64,000 bases of DNA from Prochilodus magdalenae (taxonomy: Eukaryota > Chordata > Actinopteri > Characiformes > Prochilodontidae), in NCBI GenBank assembly GCA_024036415.1, contig JAMWET010003177.1:300001-364000 (forward strand), in the 5' to 3' direction. Each line of letters opens with the position of its first letter. The first letter of the stretch is position 1. This document shows positions 23,463-35,130 of the stretch, one piece after another. Made by a program: the position numbers and the translations under genes. Under the pieces are notes generated by a model, which was not told the DNA's origin, ran no database searches, and was given only the letters and a program-made list of their open reading frames with translations.

Positions 23463-25937
23463 TTCCGACATGTGGAACACAGCAACACAGTTGAAACGCC
23501 TGCCACTGTCACATTTTCTGAAATACACATACACACATGCATATATGCAAATGACTAGCAGAAGTGCAAAATATAAAACAATTTAAAAAAGAAAAGAAAA
23601 TTTAATTCCTGGAATAGATGAGCAAATGCAAAATATTAAAAAATGGAATGGAACTCATTGCCTAGGATAACCAATAATATCAAAAGACAAGGACTTTAGA
23701 TTCTGTTGCATATACTGTGGGCCGTCCTGTAATAACTAGGACGTGGGATATGATACAAGTTATGAGTCAGTGTACCGCAATGTGGTTAGCAAGGTGACAT
23801 GTTTACATATAAAAATAAATAAATAAGCGCACACACGCACACCCGCACACACGCACACCCCAACTTACCAATGCTTGTGCACCCTCACACTATTTTTGAT
23901 TACTACAGGGGTGTGGTTACAGCAGACTGTAAACAGACAGAAAAGTAAATGGTCTGCTGGAGCCAGAAAATAAACGTTCCACCAAGGGTGTTTTGAAATG
24001 ACAGCATCATAACCTACACTAGTCATTGTACTGTAATAGCCAGCTAATGCAGTAGACATGCCTTGGGGGCACTGTAGCTTCACTGGCACATTTAAACCCT
24101 GACCAAAACATTTAGTACTCATGATCCTGAACACACCAGAGAGAACAAATTACCCTTATTTATAAGTGAGAGAGAGTAAAAAAACAGTGAAGGAGCGAAA
24201 GAAACAGCGAAAGAAAGAGAGAAAGAAAGAAAGTTAGAAGGAAAGAAAACGATATTGGTGCTCTAGACATTTGAGAGCAGAATATTGCTAGCTAAGAAAG
24301 AAGTGAGGCAAAAGATACAGCACACTCAGTAACAGGGACTGCAAGGTCAGTCCGTATGTGTATGTGTGTAAAAGAGGAGAGAGAGAGAGACAGAGAGAGA
24401 GAGCACGAGATAGAGAGAGAACGAGAGACACAGAGAGCGGTGCATATATGCCCTATTATAAAGCATATTAACGTTCATTAGTGTAGATGATGCATGATGA
24501 TATGTGATTAGTGCAGAAAAGACTTGAATCTGGCTGTGAAACAGACACAGACAGTGGGGGTGGGAGTGGTGGGGGGGGTGAGAGACATTCATTCATGTCT
24601 CTGCATCCTCTCCTCAGTACAGAGTGTTCCAAAGGTCCTGCGGGAGAGAGCATGGCTGCCATGTGACTCTGCACTGAGCTCTACAGCATCATAGGCAGCC
24701 TCTGGTCTACAGCCACACAGTCAAAACTAAGCAGTGAGTGACGCTGCATGTCGTATTTCCCTAATTCACCCTTAAAACAAACCCACTTCTTCTGTTCTAT
24801 TCAGTTACTACACAACCCAACGCTGGAGAGAATAACACCCCGGTATCACTGGAAGTGAGAACTTCTGAACAGCTGTTGTTAGCAGCTTATGTAAGTGTAT
24901 GGTACTAGAGGATCTTCGTGGTCAAGTCTCGAGTATTACACTGTACTACTACGATCCTTTATGGTTCACCATGGCTATAAATAAGGAGCTCTTCATTATC
25001 CACAGTATTTTCATGTGACCTCTGTATTTCCAGATATACGTGCCACATTAAACCCTGTTAAACACTGTGTAGGCAAAGTCAGCATAGCAACACTAGCTTG
25101 TTTTTGTTGTGGTTGCTATATGTCCACAAGCAGTACAGAGCCCGCATGCTCATTTCATGACTGTCCCCTCGGCCAGGCAAAGCTAAATTTGTGGCTGTAG
25201 ACAAACAGCTCTAGAAAGTGAAGTGCTCCCTGGATGCTTCTCCTTCTATCAACTGCCAAAACCAGTAGTGAAAACAGTACAGATGACGGTACAAATGGGC
25301 GTTCCACTCAGAGCATTCATTCAGTCATCTGACATACAACTCTACGCAACTCAGACCAGTCCATTAATAACTACATGCATCCAAAAATCACAACTGATAC
25401 AGCAGTGCCAATGAACACCACACGGCACTGCTCCGTCACAAATCATGACTGAGGTGGTTTAATCTCACTTAATGAACAAGCTACTCGTCAGCTGAACTTC
25501 CATAGAACAGCGGCTACATGACTCCTAGACCACCCAAGTCCATGCACGAGCATCCTACTGTGTGAACCTCCTCTGTCCCCGCAGTGGCCACCTAATCGTG
25601 ACGGTACGGGCTCTTGGGGCTCTGGCCAGACTCAATGTCTGCTTTTAAGTAAACAGATTTGTCTGCCGCCTTCACTAGAACCCATGCAACCTTATTGCTA
25701 TGAAGACATCAGCATGCCGCAGATCTTTTCAGGTTATTCATATAGCCTCTCTGTCGCTTGCTAATTATCCACAGAGTATATAAAAACACCTTTCAAATAT
25801 TCAAATACTGAAATCAATATCTACATGCTTCATGTAGATACACATTTCTATTTCAGCACAAGATGACCAAAAAATAAAAAATAATAATAATTCAACAAAA
25901 TGGTAAGTAGAGGCATGTACACTCATCACTGTACCGA
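23463..25937. other. Non-coding stretch with GA-rich patches
   Basis: Imperfect GAAA and GA runs lie at 24166-24250 and 24373-24436, and CA-rich cgcacacac units at 23828-23860. No exon or known transposon was recognised. Confidence 0.45.
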
Positions 25938-26880
25938 GAAAAAAGCAACCTCCTTGGTGGGTAGGTTTGAAATCACGAGACTACGAAGAATTCAAGTTTC
26001 ACACATGACGTGAGCAAGGACGGGCCTGGTTGCTGTACCTGACTGACTATATAAGGTCGTCCTCTTGCGCATGCTTTCCATTCTGACTCCTGCTGTTGTG
26101 CTGGTAGCATCCTGTGCAAGCAAAGTATGCCTCAGAGAAGGGTATGAGAGCAATGTGAGCAGTTGGAAGAGTTGGAAAGAGGTCAGACTCCGGGGCTCCG
26201 GGAAGCGGGATGGTCTTATCAACCTACTGCGAGCCGCGGATGCTACCATGGTACGCTGCTGGTGGCAGGGGATAGAAAAAGGCACATACCAGCGACATGA
26301 AGGATATAGGAGACCCACACAAACCACGGAGAGGACAAAACGACGGACTGTCCGACATGTGTGGAGTGACCCAACAGCCGCGATTACAGGCATTCAGCAA
26401 GCCGCAATGCTCTCCATGGGTCATCCTGTTATGACAACTACCCTGAACACCATGTCAACGTTACCAAAGACGGCAACGGTGTCGTGCTGAACTGTCATGG
26501 AGGGACTCAGAATGGAATGGCCATCTGACAATCCTGTTCTTGTCTTGGTGGAGACGACCAACGAATCTGTGTGTGGAGGCACCGTGGTCGGCGACAAGAT
26601 GAACAAGTTTGTCGTCACGTGTCACGTGTCCAGAAGGCCTGGTGTCACTCCACCTCCACCCCTACCGCACAATCTCCAGGAGCTGTGTGAGAATATTCAA
26701 GCTGCATGGGACGGATTATCACAGGACACCATTAGGAACCTCTACAACTCCGTGTAAATCTACGCAAACAGAGACGTCGGGCATGTGGCGTATGGCCTGG
26801 TGCCATATGTAGAGACCCTATTAAATAAATGTTCAATAAATATAGCCCACCTCAGTTTAAATACAGAAACAGTATAAATA
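25938..26880 (+). mobile_element. Tc1-type transposon remnant, family A copy 4 (longest)
   Basis: The most informative family member. A frame from about 26140 reads GSGKRDGLINLLRAADATMV, then RCWWQGIEKGTYQRHEGYRR and PTQTTERTKRRTVRHVW-DPTAAITGIQQAAM. This is the paired-type DNA-binding region of Tc1-like transposases, with the GRPR-type hinge decayed to GYRRPTQTTER. After a frameshift, the frame at 26497-26757 gives VETTNESVCGGTVV and then PHNLQELCENIQAAWDGLSQ plus DTIRNLYNSV, the C terminus. The central catalytic segment is absent, with the same junction (about 26635-26660) as other copies. It is non-functional and was presumably mobilised in trans when young. Confidence 0.88.
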
Positions 26881-29154
26881 CTGCATGTCTCTCGCCCTTC
26901 ACCTAGGAGAGACCGGATTTTTCTGAGGCTGAAATTTCATCAAATTAAGTCGAGTCACGAGACAGCTACACTCCGAGCAGTGAGCACCAGTAGGAGCGCG
27001 CACCTGTGGCCAGTCACTGTACATAATAAAAAGCCTGAAGAGAGATGAGCGGAAGTTTTTTTGAGAAGAGTCAAAGAGGTCTCTGTGAGTGAGGGGGAAG
27101 CTCCTAGTGACCCATTCACTGGTGTAGTAAACAGGAAATTATGTCATTCGTTCGGTCATCCTCCGCTCCTTCTCCCTCACTCCCGCTCCTCTTCAGCTCT
27201 ATTTTTAAAAGAGCGCGGAGTGGATGCAGTGGCCAGGCCCGAGCCAAGCTAGGGACACGGCCAAGGAAATGTCTACTGCAGTGAACACCGAGATGTCTAG
27301 CAATACAGAAACAAGAGAAGAGGCTGAGGGAGAAAGAAAGATAGACAGAGAGAAAGAAAGTGAAAGATGACAAGACGGAGAGAGACAGCAACAAAATGGA
27401 AAATTAAAAGCAAGGGCTGGAGTCTGAGAAGGGAGAGCGAAGGCAATAATGGAAAGAGAGAGTGGTGGAGACAAAGCCGGAAAAGAAAGGAAAAGGAGAG
27501 GGTGATCGGGGTCATCCTGGCAGACGGCCAAGCCCAACACAACGAGGTCTGTTTCCCAGCCCAGGGCTGCAGCACCACACATACACACGAACGTTCACCC
27601 CCAGTCAACCCATTCTACGGCTGCAGGCCCGGCCCAGGCGTGGCCATGGCCACATGCGGTCTCACAGACGCACAGATTCTCAGATCTCCCTCGTCCTGGC
27701 TAATTCCTGCATGGTTTAGAGGATGTTCCTATGCTTTAATGAGCTTCTATAACTAACCCCTGTTCTAGAGCTCTGGAGCTCAGTTCATCAAAACACATGT
27801 CTATGAGCATGTAGTGTGCATGTAGCACTTATGAACAACTTATGTCCATTATAAACAATGTATTAAAGGGACACATCATTAAAGATAAGATTCATCATGA
27901 AAGTCTTTACTGTTTCTATACACATAGATGTTCAGCGTCTATCACCAAACTCCTGAACACGGCATTGTGAGTGGTGCTCAAGTTCCAGTCATGAACTTGA
28001 AGGAATTTGGCCAAATCAAGCTCCATTTAAGCTGTTAGCCTTGATCTCAGGTTGCAATAACATAAATTGAAGCGAGTTGGCGTCTGTTCCACCTTAAATG
28101 GTGCAACAGGTACTATAAAGCCTTGGGTGCCAGAATGAAACCCCTGTAGCATTTAAGGTAGTACAGAAGCTGGCAAGCCGGCTTAAGCCTTGCCCATCTT
28201 CTATTACCTGGTTTAGTTGTTACGTCACAGAGATGTTGATTCAATAAGGACCTTGAGATCTTCAGTTTGACAAACTCAGCCTATAATTATTATCTGGCAG
28301 ACTTGTAAAACTACAGACATGGAAGATTCCCACTGATCACAGATTTCATCAGTAACCAGCCGAATTACAGCACGTCCCCTTTAGTGCTAAACCTGCTGAA
28401 ACAGGCACTTAAAAAGGGTAAAGGAGTTACCGTCAACTCTTTACCATTCTGAATATGATGAATAATGCAGTATTTACACAGCTATGCCAGAAAAGTTTCA
28501 TTTTCTTATCTGAGAAATAAACTAGCCGGCTTTACTGCTGCAGGCTCTGGAACAGCCAATGCATCAAACAGGCAGCATCTGGAAAGAAGCGGTTTTGAGG
28601 TAAGCAAAAAAATACAGCTCTGCTCCCATCATCCCACTTCTTCAGCTTAACATAGGAGAATACACAGAGAGTGTGACTGCCAGTAAGGGTGAAAAGAGGT
28701 GCTGGAAAAAAAAAAGAAGCCACAAATCACATCAGGCATGAAGCTCCACCACCCTCCTGCTGAAATTTCCCCATAAAAATCAATGTAAGACACATTGTAA
28801 CTGGAGTCGTCTAAATCAACCCAGGTGTGGCAGTCACAAGCCATCGGCCCATAACTCAGCCAGGGGTGCCGGCAGTGGGGTAGCAGAAGCTGGGATGCAG
28901 TAAACACGGCAGGGTGTTGAGAACGGCAGGAACGCCGAGCGAGGATAGAGAGATCATAGTAGTTATATGCCCATGCATGAAGATACCCCCTCTAACAAGG
29001 ATGCTGTAGTGTGGCTGCATGTGTACATGTGGCTGAATGATGGAGTGATTTAGCTCAGTCCAATACCTTAGGGATGAGTTGGAGCGGTGAAAAGTACCTG
29101 GCTAACTTAAGCTATACTCATGGCTCAAAGCAACCCTAGAACGTTGGATGACCA
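26881..29154. other. Non-coding stretch including a TATA/MEF2-like patch
   Basis: A GC-richer patch at about 27060-27260 includes ctatttttaaaagagcgcgg (27199-27218), a MEF2- or TATA-like box beside GCGC. GA-rich sequence follows at 27320-27510. Frames of 129 and 127 codons there are driven by the purine tract. No exon recognised. Confidence 0.4.
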
Positions 29155-29275
29155 GGTGTCTCCAGGCCTAGTCCTGGTGATCCACCTTTCTGACAGAGTC
29201 TAGTTCCAACACCTGTTCCAGCTAACGAACTTTGGAGGTCCTTGATTTCCTGTATCAGAGGCTCTAGCATTGGAA
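29155..29275. mobile_element. Possible fragment of a fold-back DNA transposon
   Basis: The order of motifs gcctagtcctggtgatccac, ctgacagagtctagttccaa, cacctgttccagctaa and ttgatttcctgtatcag resembles a common fish non-autonomous repeat (often placed in hAT). Only part is present and no inverted partner was seen. Confidence 0.35.
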
Positions 29276-29873
29276 AGGGGCCTGCTTGGTGCACATATTA
29301 ACTAGACCTCCAGGCTTGGTGACACTGGTCCCACTCATAGGTACAGATGCCACCTCCAAGTCAGCAACAACAGCGGTCTGGTCCTCATCCACGTGGCACC
29401 CACAGAGCAGATATGTATGGATGCATGTGTCATGGTTGTGTAGAGGCATAAACATTAAGCAGGCCTTGTTGTAATCCGAGAGCATGTTTTCAGCCTCTAT
29501 GAGTCTAGGAGAGCCTGTGAATATACAGCCCTACCAATGAAAGGTAGCAGTCAGAGAGAGATAATGGATGAAGGTCTGAATACAGCAGCCAAAACCATTC
29601 ACAGACATTCTCACCTACACACCTGCATGTGCTTTCCACTAGGTTCTATCAATGTAGTGAGAAACTAGTTAACAGCCATACAGACAGGCACACCCTCACA
29701 TGCCGGCATCCAGCAAAATCTGACTGAAGCCATGGTGTGGCATACTACAGCAGCAGAGCCCACCCATGATAGAGGAATCAGTCCCCGGAGACACAAACAC
29801 AGTCTCACTCTCACATTCACACGTAGTCGAGGCCGTTAGTTAAGCGAGCCTCTGAGAGCAGCCAGGCACTTAC

Positions 29874-29919
29874 CCCTCTTCTGCACCCAGCCTTCTTTAA
29901 CGATGGTGACATCGCTCAT
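29874..29919 (-). CDS. akt3: akt3 first coding exon (RAC-gamma serine/threonine kinase)
   Basis: Read on the minus strand, ATG at 29919-29917 starts MSDVTIVKEGWVQKR and the exon ends with the first base of a Gly codon, followed by GTAAG (29873-29869), a consensus donor. This is the start of the N-terminal PH domain of AKT kinases. The V-T-I-V and W-V-Q-K residues fit AKT3, whereas AKT1 and AKT2 have W-L-H-K here. In AKT genes the first coding exon is known to end inside this Gly codon, which matches the phase seen. AKT3 binds phosphoinositides at the plasma membrane and phosphorylates substrates downstream of PI3K. The remaining PH and kinase exons should lie at lower coordinates, outside the window: I saw no EYIKNWRPRYFLL exon in the 29.9 kb downstream of the donor. 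Which teleost paralogue (akt3a or akt3b) cannot be told from 15 residues. Confidence 0.92.
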
Positions 29920-30240
29920 GATGCCTCTGTCACGGTGTGCTCTCCGCTGCTACACGCCAGCTCCAGAAGGAGTGGGGAGGTGTTGGGGGGAGGGGGGGGG
30001 TGAGGAGAGGAGAGGAAGAGGGGAGGGGAGGGGTCAGCGTCTCTCTCACTCACTCCCTCCCTGCCTGGTGCTCTCCCTCTCTCTCTCTCTCGCTCGCTCT
30101 TGCTCTCCGTCGGTTCGCTCTCTCTCTCTCCCGTCGAAGCCGTTATGGAGGCTTTCCCCTCCTTCCGACGCTTCTCTCTCTCTCGCTCTCTCGCACGCGT
30201 TCCTCAGACCTTCCCACTCCTCAGCAGTGAGTCAGCCTAG
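29920..30240 (-). promoter_or_regulatory. akt3: akt3 5-prime leader and probable promoter region
   Basis: Immediately upstream of the akt3 ATG the minus strand is strongly GA-rich with scattered CpG (30090-30205), then C-rich (29985-30035). Two readings fit. In the first, this is a local TATA-less promoter and long 5-prime UTR; a TGAGTCA (AP-1-type) site lies at 30228-30234. In the second, the C/T-rich run on the minus strand (about 30010-29960) is the polypyrimidine tract of a 3-prime splice site ending at AG 29948-29947, with exon 29946-29874 spliced to an upstream non-coding exon. The ATG context gaggcatcATGa is weak to moderate. I cannot decide between them without transcripts. Confidence 0.55.
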
Positions 30241-30271
30241 AACACACACAAACACACACACACACACACAA
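30241..30271. repeat. CA microsatellite
   Basis: About 13 CA units with one interruption, just upstream of the akt3 leader on the minus strand. Confidence 0.9.
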
Positions 30272-31141
30272 AAATGGAATGCATGGATTTTTTTGTTCCG
30301 ACCCCCTCCTCCTGCCCTCCCCTCCCAAATTCTTACCCAACCGACAAGCAAAGCTGAAAAACAAGCCTCCTGGTTCTCCCCTTCAAACATCTTCAACCGT
30401 CATAGACGGTTTAACCCTGTTCACTTTTAAAATGCACCTAAAGGGGGATTCCAGCAAGGTCCGGAGTTGCTGAGATGTAAACAAAGTCATTCATAGTTTG
30501 ATGCAAGATGAGAGATCATAGGTGGTGGTGATGGGAAACAGGGGTTGTGATGGCTACAACACAAATATACAGTTTTATTTACTATTCAAAACCACCAACA
30601 GTCCTACAGGTGACAAGTCCCACATGTGTGTGCGTGTGTGTGTTTTGATTCGGTAGAAATAAAGCCATATACTGGAAAGAAATAGAAACACATTTTGTTT
30701 GTGGACCATTTGGCTTCCAGGTACACCACCATAAATGGTTTTCAAATTGTCCCTTTTAGGCCTTTTAAACTCAGAACTCAAAAACTGCCATGGCGAAAAA
30801 TAAATAAACAAGTCTCCGGCATCAGGCATCATAACATTTCATTATCTGACTCTCTGTGACAGAGCTTTTAGAGGCATTAAACTCTCCAGATGTCTGGTTC
30901 TCATCACCATCACAGTGGACAATCTTAAAGGGCTAAAAATCCCAGACCTCATTAATACCAGTGGACATCATTTTACATGCGACTGTGTTTTAGTGATGGT
31001 CAGGACTGTACGATGCAATGTACATGATGTTAATTATATACGGCCATATTTGTAAAATGCTAACACACACACAAAAAAAAAAAAGGCTCACCAAACGGGT
31101 TAACAGCGAACCAACACGTATGTCAATCCACAATCCATGTA
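30272..31141. other. Non-coding stretch upstream of akt3
   Basis: No exon or named repeat recognised. An A12 tract lies near 31072. Confidence 0.4.
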
Positions 31142-31378
31142 TCGTCGCTGTCCAATGAAAACCATGTATCTCCACTTTTGTCCATTTTTACTTTTGTGCA
31201 TCATTTGAACACACCAGCTGCTGTTTACACTGAGTGAGAATCTCATGATGACTGGACCAAGAGAAATGGCCCAAAACTGTTTGGTTCCATTGACTTACAT
31301 TACAGTTAAATGAGGTTTTTGGCCTCTCCTGTAAAGTTGCCATTTTGGAGATACTTGTTTTTCTTTGGACAGCGACGA
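31142..31378. mobile_element. TA-flanked MITE, copy 1 (237 bp)
   Basis: The left end TCGTCGCTGTCC (31142-31153) is the exact reverse complement of the right end GGACAGCGACGA (31367-31378). The imperfect inverted repeat continues inward as ...atctcc and ggagat... The element is flanked by TA on both sides (31140-31141 and 31379-31380), the target duplication typical of Tc1/mariner. A related, shorter element with the same architecture lies at 59449-59623. There is no coding capacity. Confidence 0.8.
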
Positions 31379-33430
31379 TATGCAGGTGGTAAATGGTCTC
31401 ATCTTCAGAGTTCAGGTTATGATACTGTTTAGCACGTAGAAAGAAACATGTCAACTCTGTAAAACTGAGAAGCCGTCTGAGGTTTGTCTTGATGTTTCAG
31501 TGTTGTTCCAGCATAAGACAAATCTGTATTCAGTGATTTTCGCTCCATCAGAAATTCTGCAGATACAGATGCTCAATGGCTTTCCGAGCCCTAGTTTAAA
31601 CAAGAGCAATAATGATAGCTTCCTCATAGCGGTCAGCTCATGCACTGTTGCACATGAAATGCGGATGAATAACAAAAATGCCCTCAGGACATATGTAGCA
31701 CAAGTGTTGCATGAAAACGATATCTGTATTACTTGTGGGTGGAATGGTTTAGACCTCAAAATACACTCTGTAAAATCACTATATTTACATTTTCACTACA
31801 TTAAAATATTCCTAAAAGCTGGACTCTCTCTGGACTGCCAGTATTTATATCAGTATCTCATCGATACTAGGTATATTAAGTATGCTGCATTTTATCCTCA
31901 AGCATGTCTGCTGGGCATGGATGGGGAAACATTATAGTTCAGTGTGAAACAACCAGAAACACAGTTTTGCAGATGCGGCCTCTATGGAACTCCCATCGCT
32001 TGGTTTTTAAATTTTAGATATGATGGGGTGCATTCAACGTACATCATTTGCATTCATGTAACATGACTAGGAGCACCTATAGTCTGCTCGAAGCAAACGG
32101 ATAAAACCTCCAAGGATGCTGCAGCCAAGCAGACATTCCTCCACTCTACCGAACATGCATACTTCACCTTGTGGACACAGAATGCTAAACTGACCTCTTG
32201 ACTTGTTGAACTTCAGCTAGTGACCACAGGTCCATGTGGTAGCCTCATGGTCAATAAGTACGAGTTCTAGCCTCACTGAAAACAAAAACGACATCCAAAA
32301 CATCACACATTTTCCCAGGAAGCCATATCGAATTCTGTGGTCAGTATTCCGGCCAATCCACCAGACAAGAGCATTTCAATAAAATGAGGCTACTTGACTC
32401 GGAACACCAACAAGATGCACATATAGAGTTCATTTTAAATTCTATCAGTGTCGAGCAACATAAAACAGCTAGCTAAAAATGTCTTATTGCCTATGCTGCT
32501 TTATTCATGTCTCCTTCAACCATCCGGTCAAACAAGTTGAGAGAGGAGAGAGGAGGAAGCCCATGGACCAAAAAGCCACTGTAGAAGAAGTGTAAATAAA
32601 GCAAACCTAAAGGGGGGCTTTTGTTTTTCCATTTCTATATACTTCAGCAGCTGGAATATAGGCAAAGTCATTCAGAGTGGTCTGATGGTAAAATGGTTTA
32701 TAGAGAAGCTCACCAACTGAGACCTCTTTACAGTGATGCCGGGAACCAGGAACCCCAATGTCTAACATTAGCCCCAATGTTTAATCTAGCTGCTTTATCT
32801 GAAACCACCAGTAAACCTGCAGGTGTCCTCTGAGCTTTTCATACAACGCTAATGGTAAAATAGGGGACAATCAGGAAAAGCAATCGATGGCCTATTTAGC
32901 CTTAGAACACCAATCATATGGCCCTTCACTCTGTACAGATCGGAATAAACTGATGGTTAAGACCGAAACTTCACAAAATGTGATCCTTGTATTTCGGGAG
33001 CGGGTGCAGAGTATGAATTTCTTTATACAGTACAACTGAAACGCTTGAATCCAGAATTGTAAGGCAAAGTGTGGGGCATAAACACTCATCTCATGTCGTG
33101 TAACCACTTCCCATCACCACTATAGTGAACGATTTTTAGGTTTCTCTAAAGCTAAATTTAACCAGTGGAGTTTCCCATTAAAACAGTGATAGCAAGAAGA
33201 ATAGAAGTAAAGACATTCGGTGAATTAAAAAAAACAAAAAAAACACACATTTAAAAGTTTGTAACAGTATTTATAGACAGGGATTATGTTACATCAGTCC
33301 ACTCCTTATTTATACTACTGGACCTGAACCTTGAACCATCTCCATGTGGTAATCCCAATGTGTCAGTTTCCTGAATCTCTTGAAATTTGACCCAGATCTC
33401 TCAGTATGACCACCCACACTGTGGCTACTA
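31379..33430. other. Non-coding stretch with a 145-codon ORF of unknown nature
   Basis: A plus-strand open frame at 31500-31937 (145 codons) has no low-complexity bias but also no domain I recognise. Its minus-strand shadow is also partly open. The rest is unremarkable. I do not call a gene. Confidence 0.3.
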
Positions 33431-33725
33431 GGGGCTGAACGATTTGGGCAGGATCTCGTATTGTGATTTCTCTGATCAGTATTGCGACTCCGATATAATG
33501 GATCTGAAGTCCAGGCCTGTTATTTGGTCAGTGATGTCACAGCATATAGCTGTTTGACTGCCTCTGAATGGTCTAACTAATCTACAGACAGTTTACAAGC
33601 TCTGTTGAAGATGTTAACCGTTCCTGTATAAGACACAGCTTTGCTAAAGTAGCCTATAATTTAAATTGTAGATCTTGTGATTTAAATGTTGTACTCTTTT
33701 AAACTGCAGTTTTGAAATAAAGCTG
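33431..33725. mobile_element. Possible hAT-like non-autonomous fragment
   Basis: The start aggggctgaacgatttgggc followed by repeated attgcga and attgtgattt motifs resembles the end of fish hAT-type repeats that begin TAGGGCTG. No matching far end or target duplication was found. Confidence 0.35.
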
Positions 33726-35055
33726 ATTCATCTTTCAGCCTTAGTGGCTCCGATAAGGTGTAACATGATCACTCGTCATCAGCCTTAAGAAACATCTCAC
33801 AAAAGCCCCATGATCCAATCTTCAAAACATTCACTCATGCCTCTAGACCACATTCATTTTCCCAAACGGAGGGCGCACTGTAGTGAAATGGACAGTATGG
33901 CACTGCAGCGAGCTGTGCAAGTCTGTGTATGTTTGGTGAGGTGGTTAAAGTTATCAGGTGGCGATGGGAAACGAAGAAAACCCCTGTATTCAGTAGGGTT
34001 CAGTAGCCTCAGTACGGACCAAGTAAGCATCAATGACGTCCTTGTTCTTTTATTTGTAGCTGGAAAGTCTTACAAGGTCAGGCCCAGCCCTGTGAAGCAC
34101 CAGGTCTGCTGCCGTGATCTGTCTGGAATGCTCAACAGTGTTTCCAGAGACGCTCACGTATCAGAGGTGAAGTAAGGGAGATGGGGAGATAAAGCTGGAC
34201 TGGGTTCAGTGACGCATCCTCGAGGGAGCCTTTAGTTATTCTAAAGAGGACTTCCAACCCGTGTTCCTTTACAGGCCTCTTTGATGCAGTGAATGAATTT
34301 GTGTTTTACAGTGTGGTAGTGAAAGAGTGTTAGCTGCAACCAACTCTTCCTCTGCTTCCAGCTCCGATGCACATTTTGGCACAGTAAAGAAAAGGAAGAT
34401 AAAAGCACAAATCAAATACACCATGCCAAAGTAAGCTGAAGACGTGAGCATGGAAGCAGTTTCTTCAACACGCCGACTTCCCCAAGGACATACAAGTTCT
34501 TTAAAGGTCCATTCAAAGTATAGCACAGAGCCTGTCTACCTTGACTACGCTGCAAGCTTGTCGTACACCAGCATGTCTTATAGCCGGAGACAGTTGTGAC
34601 TCAGCTTGACGCATTGTCCTCGTCTGTATGGCAAAGCGGTGGAAGAAATGTATCGTGCCATTCTGCTCCGCCTCTTCAGCTCCTGCAGCTCCTTATCTCT
34701 CTCTCTGTCTCTCTCACAACCAATCTCTTCACACTTTACATCCACAGACTGACAGACAGCTCGGTTTTACTGCCATCAAGACGTAGTCCAGCAGATACAA
34801 ACCAACTGGTATAGAGTTAGCCAGAGATCCACCAAATTCAGTTCCTCAGTGGAGCAGACGGGAGTACCCTGAGCGCAGGTCGGGGGAGCTCAGACACACC
34901 AATCAGTCATCATCAGATGTGCCTGGTAAAGCCTCTAACATCAGCAGCAGGTCAGCCAGCACTCATTATATGTACACTGTGAGTAGACACTATGGCCCAT
35001 ATTTATCAAGCACATGAGAGTAACACTGATCCCAATTCAAGGCCCAGCAATCCAT
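33726..35055. other. Non-coding stretch, nothing recognised
   Basis: Holds frames of 121 codons (33810-34175 plus) and 85 codons (34269-34526 minus, with a hydrophobic central stretch). Neither is recognisable. No gene called. Confidence 0.35.
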
Positions 35056-35130
35056 AGATAGATCGATAGACAGACTGATAGATAGACAGATCACTTTATT
35101 AATCCCAGAGGGAAAGTCACAAATTTCAGC
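35056..35130 (-). mobile_element. LINE 3-prime tail remnant with GATA/GACA run
   Basis: On the minus strand it reads tttccctctgggattaataa then agtgatctgtctatctatc. The tail ccctgggattaataaagta is also seen at the end of the coding LINE fragment at 45.75 kb. Only the 3-prime terminus survives. Confidence 0.65.

Noticed and set aside
26065..26490. Functional 141-codon gene
   Set aside because: The translation is the DNA-binding region of a decayed Tc1 transposase, with a frameshift and a missing catalytic core.
1..29873. Second akt3 coding exon (EYIKNWRPRYFLL) in the left part
   Set aside because: I looked for the minus-strand pattern and did not see it. A short exon could be missed by eye, but nothing supports a call.
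29874..29919. akt1 or akt2 instead of akt3
   Set aside because: The residues W-V-Q-K-R and V-T-I-V fit AKT3; the other two paralogues have W-L-H-K-R at this position.
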